A program made the position numbers and the translations under genes. From positions 1-56,837 of the forward strand of contig QZKC01000004.1 in the NCBI GenBank assembly GCA_003599425.1: a DNA stretch of 56,837 bases, in the 5' to 3' direction. Positions 25,668 through 34,196 of the stretch are shown here, in pieces. Origin of the DNA: Nitrospiraceae bacterium (lineage in GTDB: Bacteria; Nitrospirota; Thermodesulfovibrionia; UBA6902). Numbering within the stretch: the first letter of the stretch is position 1; every line of letters begins with the position of its first letter. Below the pieces are notes generated by a model. It saw nothing but the letters and a program-made list of their open reading frames with translations. It did no database searches and was not told the origin of the DNA.

Positions 25668-26984
25668 TAATGAAGTTGTTGGACCGAAGGAGTACCTTGC
25701 GAAACCCCGCCTTGATGTCTTTGAGACCCCTGCGCTTTTAAACTTCCGTTTTTCAGTTCTTCCCCCGTTATTTCTCTTCTGTTTTGTTGTGGAGAAAGCA
25801 TGCTTTCTGCGGTGTTGCGGTTCACGCTGTGTATGTGCAAATTCGGGATCACGTGAAGCCGGCATTTTATAAGTTAAGCCCTCAACTGTGCGGCGTTCAA
25901 TTTTTTCACCGAGTACGCGTTCGATGCTGCGCACCATGTCACCGTCTTCACGGGTAATGAATGTGAAGGCATCGCCGGTCCTGGCAGCGCGTCCTGTGCG
26001 GCCTATCCGGTGTGTGTACGCATCAATGGTATCCGGCATGTCGTAATTGATGACATGGGATATGCTTGAAACATCAATGCCGCGTGCTGCTATGTCTGTT
26101 GCTACAAGGACCTGATACTTGCCTTTGCGGAATCCGTCGAGGGCGGCCTGTCTCCTGTTCTGCGATAAGTTCCCCTGCAGCGATACAGCCCGGTAGCCGG
26201 ACTTTTCCAGTTGCAGTCCCACGTGCCTGGCGCGGTGCTTGGTGCGCGTAAATACCAGTACAGAGTCCGTGTCAGTATGGCGCAGCAGTTCAAGGAGAAG
26301 TGCGGTTTTGAATTGCTGATCAACCGGATAGAGCGCGTGTGCAACAGTGTTCAGAGGCGCAGTGTGATTGACCTGTACCGTTACCGGGGCTTGAAGGACT
26401 TCATGAGCCAGTCTCCGGATATCATCAGGCATGGTTGCTGAGAACAGCAGCGTCTGTCTCTGGCCCGGTATATGCGTGATGATCTTCCTGATGTCAGGGA
26501 GAAAGCCCATGTCAAACATCCGGTCTGCCTCGTCAAGCACAAGCACTTCCAGTTGTGACAGGTTGATAGTGCGCTGATTAATATGATCCAGCAAACGGCC
26601 CGGGCAGGCAACAACGATCTCCACGCCGCGGCGCAGTTTCTGTATCTGCATGTTCATGCTGACGCCGCCGTAAACCGTTGCGCTCCTGACCCTTGTCTGC
26701 TTTCCCAGAGTTCCGATCGCCTCGTGGATCTGCTCAGCCAGTTCACGCGTTGGTGCAATGACGAGTGCACGCACACAGCCGCGCGGCCCCTGCATCAGCC
26801 GGTGCAGGATCGGCAGTACAAAGGCGGCTGTCTTGCCGGTGCCTGTCTGTGCCAGTCCCATGACGTCCTGTCCTTCAAGGATTGGCGGTATCGCCTGCTC
26901 CTGAATCGGGGTCGGCGTCAGATAGCACGCGGACTTTACCCCGGCCGCAACATTAGGGTGAAAATCAAATTTGTTAAATTCCAT
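25644..26984 (-). CDS. rhlE: DEAD-box RNA helicase RhlE
   Basis: A 446-aa ATP-dependent RNA helicase. All core motifs are present: the Q-motif region (TPTPIQEQAIP, residues 23-33), motif I AQTGTGKT (45-52), motif Ia PTRELA, motif II DEAD followed by RMFDMGF, motif III SAT, VLVFTRTK, ATDIAARGID and HRIGRTGR. The tail after about residue 375 is basic and disordered (RRKHAFSTTKQKRNN), typical of RhlE. It acts in ribosome assembly and RNA turnover, often at low temperature. A good Shine-Dalgarno sequence (AAGGAAA) precedes the ATG. It is convergent with ywbE. Confidence 0.93.
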   Translation of the reverse strand: MEFNKFDFHPNVAAGVKSACYLTPTPIQEQAIPPILEGQDVMGLAQTGTGKTAAFVLPILHRLMQGPRGCVRALVIAPTRELAEQIHEAIGTLGKQTRVRSATVYGGVSMNMQIQKLRRGVEIVVACPGRLLDHINQRTINLSQLEVLVLDEADRMFDMGFLPDIRKIITHIPGQRQTLLFSATMPDDIRRLAHEVLQAPVTVQVNHTAPLNTVAHALYPVDQQFKTALLLELLRHTDTDSVLVFTRTKHRARHVGLQLEKSGYRAVSLQGNLSQNRRQAALDGFRKGKYQVLVATDIAARGIDVSSISHVINYDMPDTIDAYTHRIGRTGRAARTGDAFTFITREDGDMVRSIERVLGEKIERRTVEGLTYKMPASRDPEFAHTQREPQHRRKHAFSTTKQKRNNGGRTEKRKFKSAGVSKTSRRGFARYSFGPTTSLSSGQGAR

Positions 26985-27150
26985 AAATTTCCTTCTTTCT
27001 TTAGTTCTGCGTTCGGGGGAAAAATGCCAGGGTATATCTGAGGGATTACAATGACGTAGTTTTCATCCGTGTACTGCAGTTATTTGTTGTCTAAGAGTAC
27101 CAGTTTGGCGAAGTTGTGTCAAGTTTTGCCTGCTTATAGTCAAAATCCTG

Positions 27151-27156
27151 TAAAAT
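27151..27156 (+). promoter_or_regulatory. -10 box with predicted leaderless GTG start
   Basis: TAAAAT lies six bases before GTG 27163; TTGCCT 19 bases further upstream may be the -35 box. There is no Shine-Dalgarno sequence. Confidence 0.4.
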
Positions 27157-27162
27157 AATCCT

Positions 27163-28344
27163 GTGGGAAATTTATCAATTGAAAGAGATGTCATTATTAT
27201 AGGCGCAGGCGCTGCGGGACTGATGTGCGCGATCGAAGCAGGGAAACGCGGGCGCAAGGTGTTGGTGCTTGACCATGCCTATAAGCCGGGGCAAAAGATC
27301 CGCGTTTCCGGAGGCGGAAACTGCAACTTCACGAATATCAACACGAGGCCGCTGCATTATATCTCCCGAAATCCCCACTTCTGCAAATCGGCCCTGAGCC
27401 GTTTTACCCCCAGTGATTTTATTGAATTGCTCAAAAAACACCACATTGGATATCACGAAAAAGAATTAGGGCAGATGTTTTGCAATGAAGGCTCAGTCGC
27501 GATCCTCAATATGTTGAGAAAAGAATGCGAGGCAGCAGGTGTTGAACTACATACAAACTGCCGGATCTCAGAGATCAACAAACAGAGTCCTTTTAAAGTG
27601 ATGACCGCAAGCGGGACATTTCTCTCGGGATCGCTTGTGATAGCAACGGGCGGACTTTCATACCCTAAACTTGGAGCAAGCGGGTTCGGCCACAGGATCG
27701 CTGAAAAGTTCGGCCTTAAGCTCACACCGTTAAAACCTGCCCTGGTCCCCCTGTTGTTCAGCCGGAAAGACCTCGTGGTTTTTAACAAGTTAAGCGGTGT
27801 CTCCGTAAAAGTTAAGGTGGGCTCTAATAGCAAGGAATTTTACGGGAACATGCTTTTCACGCACAAGGGATTGAGCGGACCGGCGATACTCCAGATATCA
27901 TCATACTGGAATAACGGGGACACCATTCACGTCGATCTGCTGCCTGACATTGATGTCCTTAAAGTGCTTGCTGAAAATCGCCGAAGCAGAATGGAAATGA
28001 AGAACCTGCTCTCACGCTATTTCCCAAAAAGATTCATTCAAATATGGTGTGAAATGTATATCAGGTCAAAACCAGTATGCCAGTATTCTGACATGGAGCT
28101 TGAAGATATCAGTGGACGCCTTAAAGACTGGAAGATAAAACCGTCCGGCACGGAAGGATACAATACTGCGGAGGTCACTCTCGGCGGAGTCGATACGGAT
28201 GAACTGTCATCCAGGACTATGGAGGCAAAAAAGGTTCAGGGCCTGTATTTTGCCGGAGAGGTTATCGATGTGACGGGACAGCTCGGAGGGTATAATCTGC
28301 AATGGGCCTGGTCCTCGGGTTATGCAGCTGGACAGTATGTATAG
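27163..28344 (+). CDS. HI0933/YhiN-family FAD-dependent oxidoreductase
   Basis: A 393-aa flavoprotein of the HI0933-like (YhiN/BaiN) family. The Rossmann motif GAGAAG is at 14-19, preceded by beta-strand DVIIIG; GQKIRVSGGGNCNFTN is the family signature, and the C-terminal GEVIDVTGQLGGYNLQWAW closes the FAD site. The start is GTG 27163. The physiological substrate of the family is not settled. It is followed five bases later by maf and both are probably co-transcribed. Confidence 0.88.
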   Translation: MGNLSIERDVIIIGAGAAGLMCAIEAGKRGRKVLVLDHAYKPGQKIRVSGGGNCNFTNINTRPLHYISRNPHFCKSALSRFTPSDFIELLKKHHIGYHEKELGQMFCNEGSVAILNMLRKECEAAGVELHTNCRISEINKQSPFKVMTASGTFLSGSLVIATGGLSYPKLGASGFGHRIAEKFGLKLTPLKPALVPLLFSRKDLVVFNKLSGVSVKVKVGSNSKEFYGNMLFTHKGLSGPAILQISSYWNNGDTIHVDLLPDIDVLKVLAENRRSRMEMKNLLSRYFPKRFIQIWCEMYIRSKPVCQYSDMELEDISGRLKDWKIKPSGTEGYNTAEVTLGGVDTDELSSRTMEAKKVQGLYFAGEVIDVTGQLGGYNLQWAWSSGYAAGQYV

Positions 28345-28349
28345 ATAAT

Positions 28350-28955
28350 ATGAAAAAAATTATACTTGCATCAGCATCGCCGAGGAGAAAGGATATCCTG
28401 AAAATAACAGGCCTGAAATTCTCTGTCTGCGCCAGTGATTATGAAGAAGACCTGGATTTGCCTTTAAGGCCGCAGGCACTCGCAAGGTTCCTCTCACGCA
28501 AAAAGGCTGAGGCTGTAGCACATAGATACAGGAACGCTGTGATCATAGCTGCAGACACCTTTATTGTCTTTAATAATAAACTGCTCGGCAAGCCCCATAC
28601 CGCTAAAGAAGCTGAAAAGATGCTTAAAATGCTCAACGGCAAAAGACATTCGGTCATCACCGGGTTTACCATTATGGATCCTGCCGTTAAAAAAACATTA
28701 TCACGCTCGGTTGAAACAAAGGTCTATTTTAACAAGCTCAGCATGGCAGAAATAAACGCATACATCGAATCAAAAGAACCGCTCGATAAGGCAGGTGCAT
28801 ACGCAATCCAGGGGCTCGGAGCGGTGTTCATCGAAAAAATTGACGGGGATTTTTTTAACGTAATGGGACTTCCCCTGTGCGCCCTGACCGAAAGCCTGAA
28901 AAAGTTCGGGGTTTATGTTTTGAAAGATAGGGTAGGCTGTATAATAAAAGATTAA
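28350..28955 (+). CDS. maf: Maf-family nucleotide pyrophosphatase
   Basis: A 201-aa protein with the Maf signature SASPRRKDIL at the N-terminus, followed by ADTFIVFNNKLLGKP and GKRHSVITGF, which form the nucleoside triphosphate pyrophosphatase pocket. Members hydrolyse dTTP/UTP or modified nucleotides. ATG 28350 gives the conserved MKKIILASASPRR start; the longer frame from 28302 overlaps the upstream gene in another frame and is rejected. Confidence 0.92.
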   Translation: MKKIILASASPRRKDILKITGLKFSVCASDYEEDLDLPLRPQALARFLSRKKAEAVAHRYRNAVIIAADTFIVFNNKLLGKPHTAKEAEKMLKMLNGKRHSVITGFTIMDPAVKKTLSRSVETKVYFNKLSMAEINAYIESKEPLDKAGAYAIQGLGAVFIEKIDGDFFNVMGLPLCALTESLKKFGVYVLKDRVGCIIKD

Positions 28956-29143
28956 CCTTTCAATAGTACGCCATTAATTTCTTGCTGTTTATCATGCGTT
29001 TGATTAAAATTAACCATTGATTTTTTGTTGGAGCAACGGGGCTTATTTTATTAGGCACATGACATAACTCTTTCCCTTATGATTATCGAGACGATTGTGG
29101 AGAGCCAGGCTTTAGAGAATGGCAATATCAAGAATAATTAACC

Positions 29144-31129
29144 ATGTCTAATCATCACGATCACGCAAATCTGATTTGGCAGATTGCGGACTTACTGCGC
29201 GGACCTTATCGTCCGCCGCAGTATGAGCGCGTTATGCTGCCAACGACTGTTCTCCGCCGGTTCGACTGCGTACTCGCACCGACGAAGGTTAAGGTGCTGG
29301 CCGCATACGAGAAGCACAAGGACCGTAAGCTTGGCGAAGGGCTCGACACAATACTCAACAAGGCCGCCGGTCAACGTTTCCATAACCACTCGCCGCTTAC
29401 CTTTGAAAAGCTCAAGGGCGACCCAGACCACATTGACAAACACCTCGTCAGCTACATCAACGGGTTTTCGGCAAACGTTCGCCGCATATTTGAATACTTT
29501 GAGTTCAGCAATGAGATAGAAAGAATGCGAGAGGCAAACATTCTTTATCTCGTCGTTTCTAAGTTCTGCGAAGTAGACCTGCACCCAGACACGGTGCCAA
29601 ATGAAGAGATGGGGCTGATCTTTGAAAACCTGATACGCAAATTTAACGAGCTTGCCAATGAAACTGCCGGAGACCACTTCACCCCGCGCGAAGTTATTCG
29701 CTTGATGGTTAACATACTTTTTATCAACGACGACAAGCTACTTACAACACCCGGCACCGTGCGAAAGCTACTCGACCCTGCGAGCGGGACTGGTGGAATG
29801 CTTGCCGAGGCGCAGAACTATATGCGCGAGCATCATTCAGCGGCGAAGCTCTACGTTTACGGCCAGGACTATAACAAGCGGGCATTTGCCACAGCCGCAT
29901 CTGACATGCTCATCAAGCAGGTTGATCACAACGGGGGCGGAGATAACGTCAGATACGGCGACAGCTTTACTGATGACCAGTTTCAGGAAGAAAAATTCGA
30001 CTACTTCCTGACTAATCCTCCTTTCGGTGTGGACTGGAAGAAGCAGCAGAAAGATATACAGAATGAGCACGATAAATACGGTTTTGCCAAAAGATTCGGC
30101 GCAGGGTTGCCGCGTGTCAATGACGGTGCACTTCTTTTCATGCAGCATATGGTCAGCAAGTTCGAGCCGGTACTTCCTGACAAACATAAACACGGTTCAC
30201 GGCTTGCCATCGTCTTCAGCGGCTCACCGCTATTTACCGGCGGCGCGGGTTCGGGCGAAAGCGATATTCGCAAATGGATAATCGAAAATGACTGGCTGGA
30301 GGCAATCATTGCCCTTCCGGAGCAGATGTTCTACAACACCGGCATTGGGACGTACATCTGGATTGTTACGAACCGCAAGGAGAAACGGCGCAAGGGTAAG
30401 ATACAACTTCTTGATGCTCGCAATAAATGGCAGCCCGGCGGCAGCGAAGAATCCAAGCGCAGTCTCGGTGATAAACGTCGGCATATGTCGAATCGAGATA
30501 TTTCCGAGATCGTGAAGTTATATGGGCGCTACGGTAATACAGACACTTCAAAAATATTTGATAACACTGATTTTGGTTACATCCGTGTCACAGTAGATAG
30601 GCCCTTGCGTCTTTGTTATCAAATGACTGTTGATGACAAGGCCCGATTTCTCAACTCATGTCCGCACTTACAGGATGACGTTCAGGCTATTGACAAGGAG
30701 TTGGGCCGGAAGTCGCAACGGGATTGGAGCGTTGTGAAAGAACGTATTCTCGACATTCTCCACGAGCGACGTTCAAAGTGGAAAGCAACAGAGCACAAAC
30801 TATTCCGTGACATGTTCACACTGAAAGACCCCAATGCGGAACCGGTTCTTAAAGGGGGCCACTACGAAGACTATGAACCAGACGCTGATTTGCGTGATTT
30901 CGAAAACATCCCTCTTAAGGAAGACATAGATGAATACTTCAAGCGCGAGGTCCTACCCCATGTGCCTGATGCGTGGATGGACAGGAGCAAGGACAAGATC
31001 GGTTACGAGATTAACTTTAACCGTCACTTCTATCGCTTTACTCCACCGCGACCATTGGAAGATATAGACTCAGATCTAAAGCAGGCAGAGGAGGAGATTC
31101 TGCGGTTACTGCGGGAGGTGACAGAGTGA
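29144..31129 (+). CDS. hsdM: Type I restriction-modification system, methyltransferase subunit HsdM
   Basis: A 661-aa N6-adenine methyltransferase subunit. The N-terminal helical HsdM domain leads to FTPREVIRLMV, then DPASGTGGML (motif I, near 210) and NPPFG (motif IV, near 290). The C-terminal extension beyond about 450 is longer than in E. coli HsdM but common in this subfamily. It binds S-adenosylmethionine and methylates the site chosen by HsdS. The gene overlaps hsdS by four bases, so translation is coupled. The island from 29144 to 37250 separates maf from dusB and looks like an inserted defence unit. Confidence 0.93.
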   Translation: MSNHHDHANLIWQIADLLRGPYRPPQYERVMLPTTVLRRFDCVLAPTKVKVLAAYEKHKDRKLGEGLDTILNKAAGQRFHNHSPLTFEKLKGDPDHIDKHLVSYINGFSANVRRIFEYFEFSNEIERMREANILYLVVSKFCEVDLHPDTVPNEEMGLIFENLIRKFNELANETAGDHFTPREVIRLMVNILFINDDKLLTTPGTVRKLLDPASGTGGMLAEAQNYMREHHSAAKLYVYGQDYNKRAFATAASDMLIKQVDHNGGGDNVRYGDSFTDDQFQEEKFDYFLTNPPFGVDWKKQQKDIQNEHDKYGFAKRFGAGLPRVNDGALLFMQHMVSKFEPVLPDKHKHGSRLAIVFSGSPLFTGGAGSGESDIRKWIIENDWLEAIIALPEQMFYNTGIGTYIWIVTNRKEKRRKGKIQLLDARNKWQPGGSEESKRSLGDKRRHMSNRDISEIVKLYGRYGNTDTSKIFDNTDFGYIRVTVDRPLRLCYQMTVDDKARFLNSCPHLQDDVQAIDKELGRKSQRDWSVVKERILDILHERRSKWKATEHKLFRDMFTLKDPNAEPVLKGGHYEDYEPDADLRDFENIPLKEDIDEYFKREVLPHVPDAWMDRSKDKIGYEINFNRHFYRFTPPRPLEDIDSDLKQAEEEILRLLREVTE

Positions 31130-32484
31130 CGCTTCTGCACGATCAGCCTAAGACGGCAAGAGAACTAGAGTGGCTTGAAACAATACCTGCTCACTGGAAA
31201 ATCGACCGATTGAAATGGTCGATTTCCGGCATATTCAACGGTGTGTGGGGTGACGAGCCCAACAGCCTTGAAGATATTGTCTGCATTCGTGTAGCAGACT
31301 TTGACAGAACGCGTTTCAAAGTGGCCGAAGATTCACTGACGTTACGCGCAGTCGCGGCTAAGGACCGCATGAACCGAATTCTCCTGAAGGGCGATCTGCT
31401 TATTGAGAAGTCCGGGGGCGGTGAAAATCAGCCTGTCGGTTGCGTAGTGCACTTTGACCATGACTATTCTGCAGTTTGTTCTAATTTTATTGGAAGAATG
31501 CCCGTTGCCACTGACATGTATCCACGATTCTGGTCATATGTGCATGCATTCTTGTATGCGGAACGCATGAATGTTCTCGCCATAAAACAGACCACTGGAA
31601 TTCAAAATCTCGATGCCGACTCGTATTTCAATCTCAAGGTGCCATTCCCTCCGTTCGTAGAACAACGCGCTATTGCCGAGTACCTTGACCGTGAAACTGC
31701 AAAAATAGATGCGCTGGTAGCCGCGAAGGAAAGACTGTTGGAGACTCTGGCCGAAAAGCGGAAGGCACTTATTACAAATGCCGTCACACGAGGGCTGGAT
31801 GCCAAAGCACTTTTTCGCGATTCAAACATCCCATGGCTCGGCAAGATTCCAGCACATTGGGATATATGGAAGACCGGTCACTTTTCTCAAGTCGGAAACG
31901 GTTCCACTCCAAGCCGTGAGAACAGTGAATACTGGAGTAACGGTACAATCCCGTGGCTAAACAGTGCTGTAGTCAATCGCGATGAAGTAACCGACGCTGA
32001 ACAGTTTGTCACAGACATTGCATTTAGGGAATGTCACCTGCCAATGGTCTCTACTGGTAGTGTTCTTGTAGGTATTACTGGGCAAGGGAAAACTCGTGGC
32101 CTATCAGTTGTTCTTTCATGTGAGGCCACCATTAACCAACATATTGCATTTATTACACCTGATAAGGAACGCGCCGACTCTTGGTATTTACGATGGCTGT
32201 TATTCTCAGCCTATAACTACCTCCGTGCTATCAGCGATGATACAGGAGGAACAAAGGGTGCATTGACCTGCGAAGAATTGGCGGGGTTGCGAGTTCCTCT
32301 CCCGCCCCTCTCCGAACAACGCGCTATCGTCACCTACATTGCAACTGAAACGGCAAAGTTGGATGCTTTGAAAACGGCGGCTGAGCGGACGATTGCTTTA
32401 TTAAAAGAACGCCGCGCCGCTCTTATTTCAACGGCGGTGACGGGAAAAATAAACTGCCTTTCGGCAATTGCCGAGGGCAATTAA
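31126..32484 (+). CDS. hsdS: Type I restriction-modification specificity subunit HsdS
   Basis: A 452-aa protein with two target-recognition domains (about 10-185 and 225-405), each followed by a conserved helical spacer. The ends of the domains read PPFVEQRAIAEYLDRETAK and PPLSEQRAIVTYIATETAK, and the helices carry KRKALITNAVTRG and RRAALISTAVTGK. PWLGKIPAHW marks the start of the second half. Both domains are complete, so a bipartite recognition sequence is expected; it cannot be read from the protein alone. Confidence 0.93.
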   Translation: MTLLHDQPKTARELEWLETIPAHWKIDRLKWSISGIFNGVWGDEPNSLEDIVCIRVADFDRTRFKVAEDSLTLRAVAAKDRMNRILLKGDLLIEKSGGGENQPVGCVVHFDHDYSAVCSNFIGRMPVATDMYPRFWSYVHAFLYAERMNVLAIKQTTGIQNLDADSYFNLKVPFPPFVEQRAIAEYLDRETAKIDALVAAKERLLETLAEKRKALITNAVTRGLDAKALFRDSNIPWLGKIPAHWDIWKTGHFSQVGNGSTPSRENSEYWSNGTIPWLNSAVVNRDEVTDAEQFVTDIAFRECHLPMVSTGSVLVGITGQGKTRGLSVVLSCEATINQHIAFITPDKERADSWYLRWLLFSAYNYLRAISDDTGGTKGALTCEELAGLRVPLPPLSEQRAIVTYIATETAKLDALKTAAERTIALLKERRAALISTAVTGKINCLSAIAEGN

Positions 32485-32503
32485 AATTGAGTATAGTTTA
32501 GAT

Positions 32504-33709
32504 ATGGCAACATCAACACAAGCATTAGTAAACCCAGACGTACTCGAATGGGCAAGGAAAGAGAGCGGCTATGAGCCTGACACAGTAGCTAAACGGCTTC
32601 ATGTGAAGCTTGAGAAAATACTCTCTTGGGAAAAAGGCGAGAAGAAACCTACTGTGCGGCAAGCGCAAGAACTCGCTAAATTCTATCACCGACCATTCGG
32701 CGTGTTCTTTTTGCCTCAACCACCGGCACTTACTCCTCTTGCGGCTGAATACCGCCATCTGCCGGGAATTAAGCCCGGCGTCGAGTCGCCGGAGTTCCGT
32801 CTTGCCCTGCGCATCATGTCACGGCGGCGGGAAACAGCACTGGAATTGAACGAGGAGCTTGGTTTGCCTGTGGTTGAGTTCAACATTGCCGCTCATTTAT
32901 CAGAAAGCCCGTCTAATGTCGGCGTTCGTCTTCGCTCAATTCTTGGTATCACTCCTGACGAACAGCTCGGTTGGGAATCAGAATGGCAGGCATGGCGGCG
33001 TTGGCGTGAAGCTGTTGAGGCATTGGGGGTGCTGGTATTTCAATTCCCAAAAGTAAGCCTTGATCAGGCTCGTGGAGTTTCGCTCTTCACATTTCCACTA
33101 CCAGCAATCGGAATCAATAGCAAAGAGTCTTCTCCTGCTGCGCGGTGCTTTACACTTCTTCACGAACTTACACATCTTGCCCTTGCGATTGGACGAGAGG
33201 AACAGTCTGCGCTCGGCGAGACACGCGATAATTCAGCCTGGCTGGAAGTGGAAAGATTCGCTGAGGAGTCGGCAAGCGCAGCATTGATCCCTACCGACAT
33301 GCTCTCCACTTTCTTAAAAAGAATGAATGTATCGCCTGACGCGTGGGATATAACTCTTATGCGCACATTGGCGGGCAAGTTCCGCGTCACGCCACTGGCT
33401 ATGGCGACCCGGCTGAGGGCTGCCGGTGAACTGACATGGGATGGCTATAACAGATGGAAAGAGGAGTGGAATAAATATCTTGCTTCGCTACCGAAACGGA
33501 AGGGTTTCGCCTCTCCGGTGGACAAGACACTCGGCAGAAGCGGCCGTCCTTTTGCGCAATTAGTACTGGAGGCGCTGGATGCAAATAGAATCACATCCGT
33601 AGATGCGAGTCGCTATCTTGACTTAAGATTTGATCACTTCGATAAACTCCGAAACGAGCTTCTTATTGGAACGATGCGGAAGGCAGAAGGTATCGATGAT
33701 GGGGAATAG
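32504..33709 (+). CDS. XRE-type HTH plus ImmA/IrrE zinc-peptidase protein
   Basis: A 401-aa two-domain protein. Residues about 5-70 are an XRE-like helix-turn-helix (DTVAKRLHVKLEKILSWEKG, split by the turn). Residues about 180-300 are an ImmA/IrrE domain with the HExxH zinc motif in LLHELTHLAL (near 220) and a downstream EESAS glutamate. Such proteins often act as antitoxins or cleave repressors. ATG 32504 is chosen; the frame extends to 32468 inside hsdS. The next gene, 12 bases on, encodes a PIN-like protein, so the two probably form a toxin-antitoxin-like pair between hsdS and hsdR. Confidence 0.85.
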   Translation: MATSTQALVNPDVLEWARKESGYEPDTVAKRLHVKLEKILSWEKGEKKPTVRQAQELAKFYHRPFGVFFLPQPPALTPLAAEYRHLPGIKPGVESPEFRLALRIMSRRRETALELNEELGLPVVEFNIAAHLSESPSNVGVRLRSILGITPDEQLGWESEWQAWRRWREAVEALGVLVFQFPKVSLDQARGVSLFTFPLPAIGINSKESSPAARCFTLLHELTHLALAIGREEQSALGETRDNSAWLEVERFAEESASAALIPTDMLSTFLKRMNVSPDAWDITLMRTLAGKFRVTPLAMATRLRAAGELTWDGYNRWKEEWNKYLASLPKRKGFASPVDKTLGRSGRPFAQLVLEALDANRITSVDASRYLDLRFDHFDKLRNELLIGTMRKAEGIDDGE

Positions 33710-33721
33710 AGACAAACGATA

Positions 33722-34195
33722 ATGTATTCCTTTGACACAAGCGTTTTTATGGATTGGCAGGCGAGATATTATCCGCCTGACATCTTTACCTCAATGGTCA
33801 CAAAGATCGAGGGCTTGATTACTAATGGCTCGTGTTCTTCTGTTCAACTTGTAAAGGAAGAAATCGATGCCGTGGGAACTCCCGAATTGCGTGCGTGGGC
33901 AAAGAAAAACCCTGCGCTTTTTGTGCCTCTTGATCCTCTTGTGCAGGTCGAAGCAGCAAGTATTGAGTCCAGATATCCTGACCTTATGGATCCAAGAAGT
34001 CCTTATCAATCAGCCGATGCATATGTCATTGCTCTGGCAAAAGTAAAAGGCGGAACGGTTGTGTCCCAGGAAACTTCCGCAGCCGAAAAGAGAAGCGCAA
34101 AGAGAACCCATTACATCCCCGACGTGTGCCGCGATCTTGGCATCCCCTGCATAAATCTGCTCGGACTTATGCGGCGGGAAAAATGGACTTTCTGA
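33722..34195 (+). CDS. PIN-like DUF4411 family protein (putative toxin nuclease)
   Basis: A 157-aa protein of the DUF4411 type. The YSFDTSVFMDW start supplies the first PIN aspartate, EEIDAVG the middle acidic residue, and ADAYVIALAK the later aspartate, so the acidic active site of a PIN ribonuclease appears complete. It is preceded by the XRE/ImmA gene and followed one base later by hsdR. The role within a restriction island is not established; abortive infection on loss of the antitoxin is one possible function. Confidence 0.8.
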   Translation: MYSFDTSVFMDWQARYYPPDIFTSMVTKIEGLITNGSCSSVQLVKEEIDAVGTPELRAWAKKNPALFVPLDPLVQVEAASIESRYPDLMDPRSPYQSADAYVIALAKVKGGTVVSQETSAAEKRSAKRTHYIPDVCRDLGIPCINLLGLMRREKWTF

Positions 34196-34196
34196 T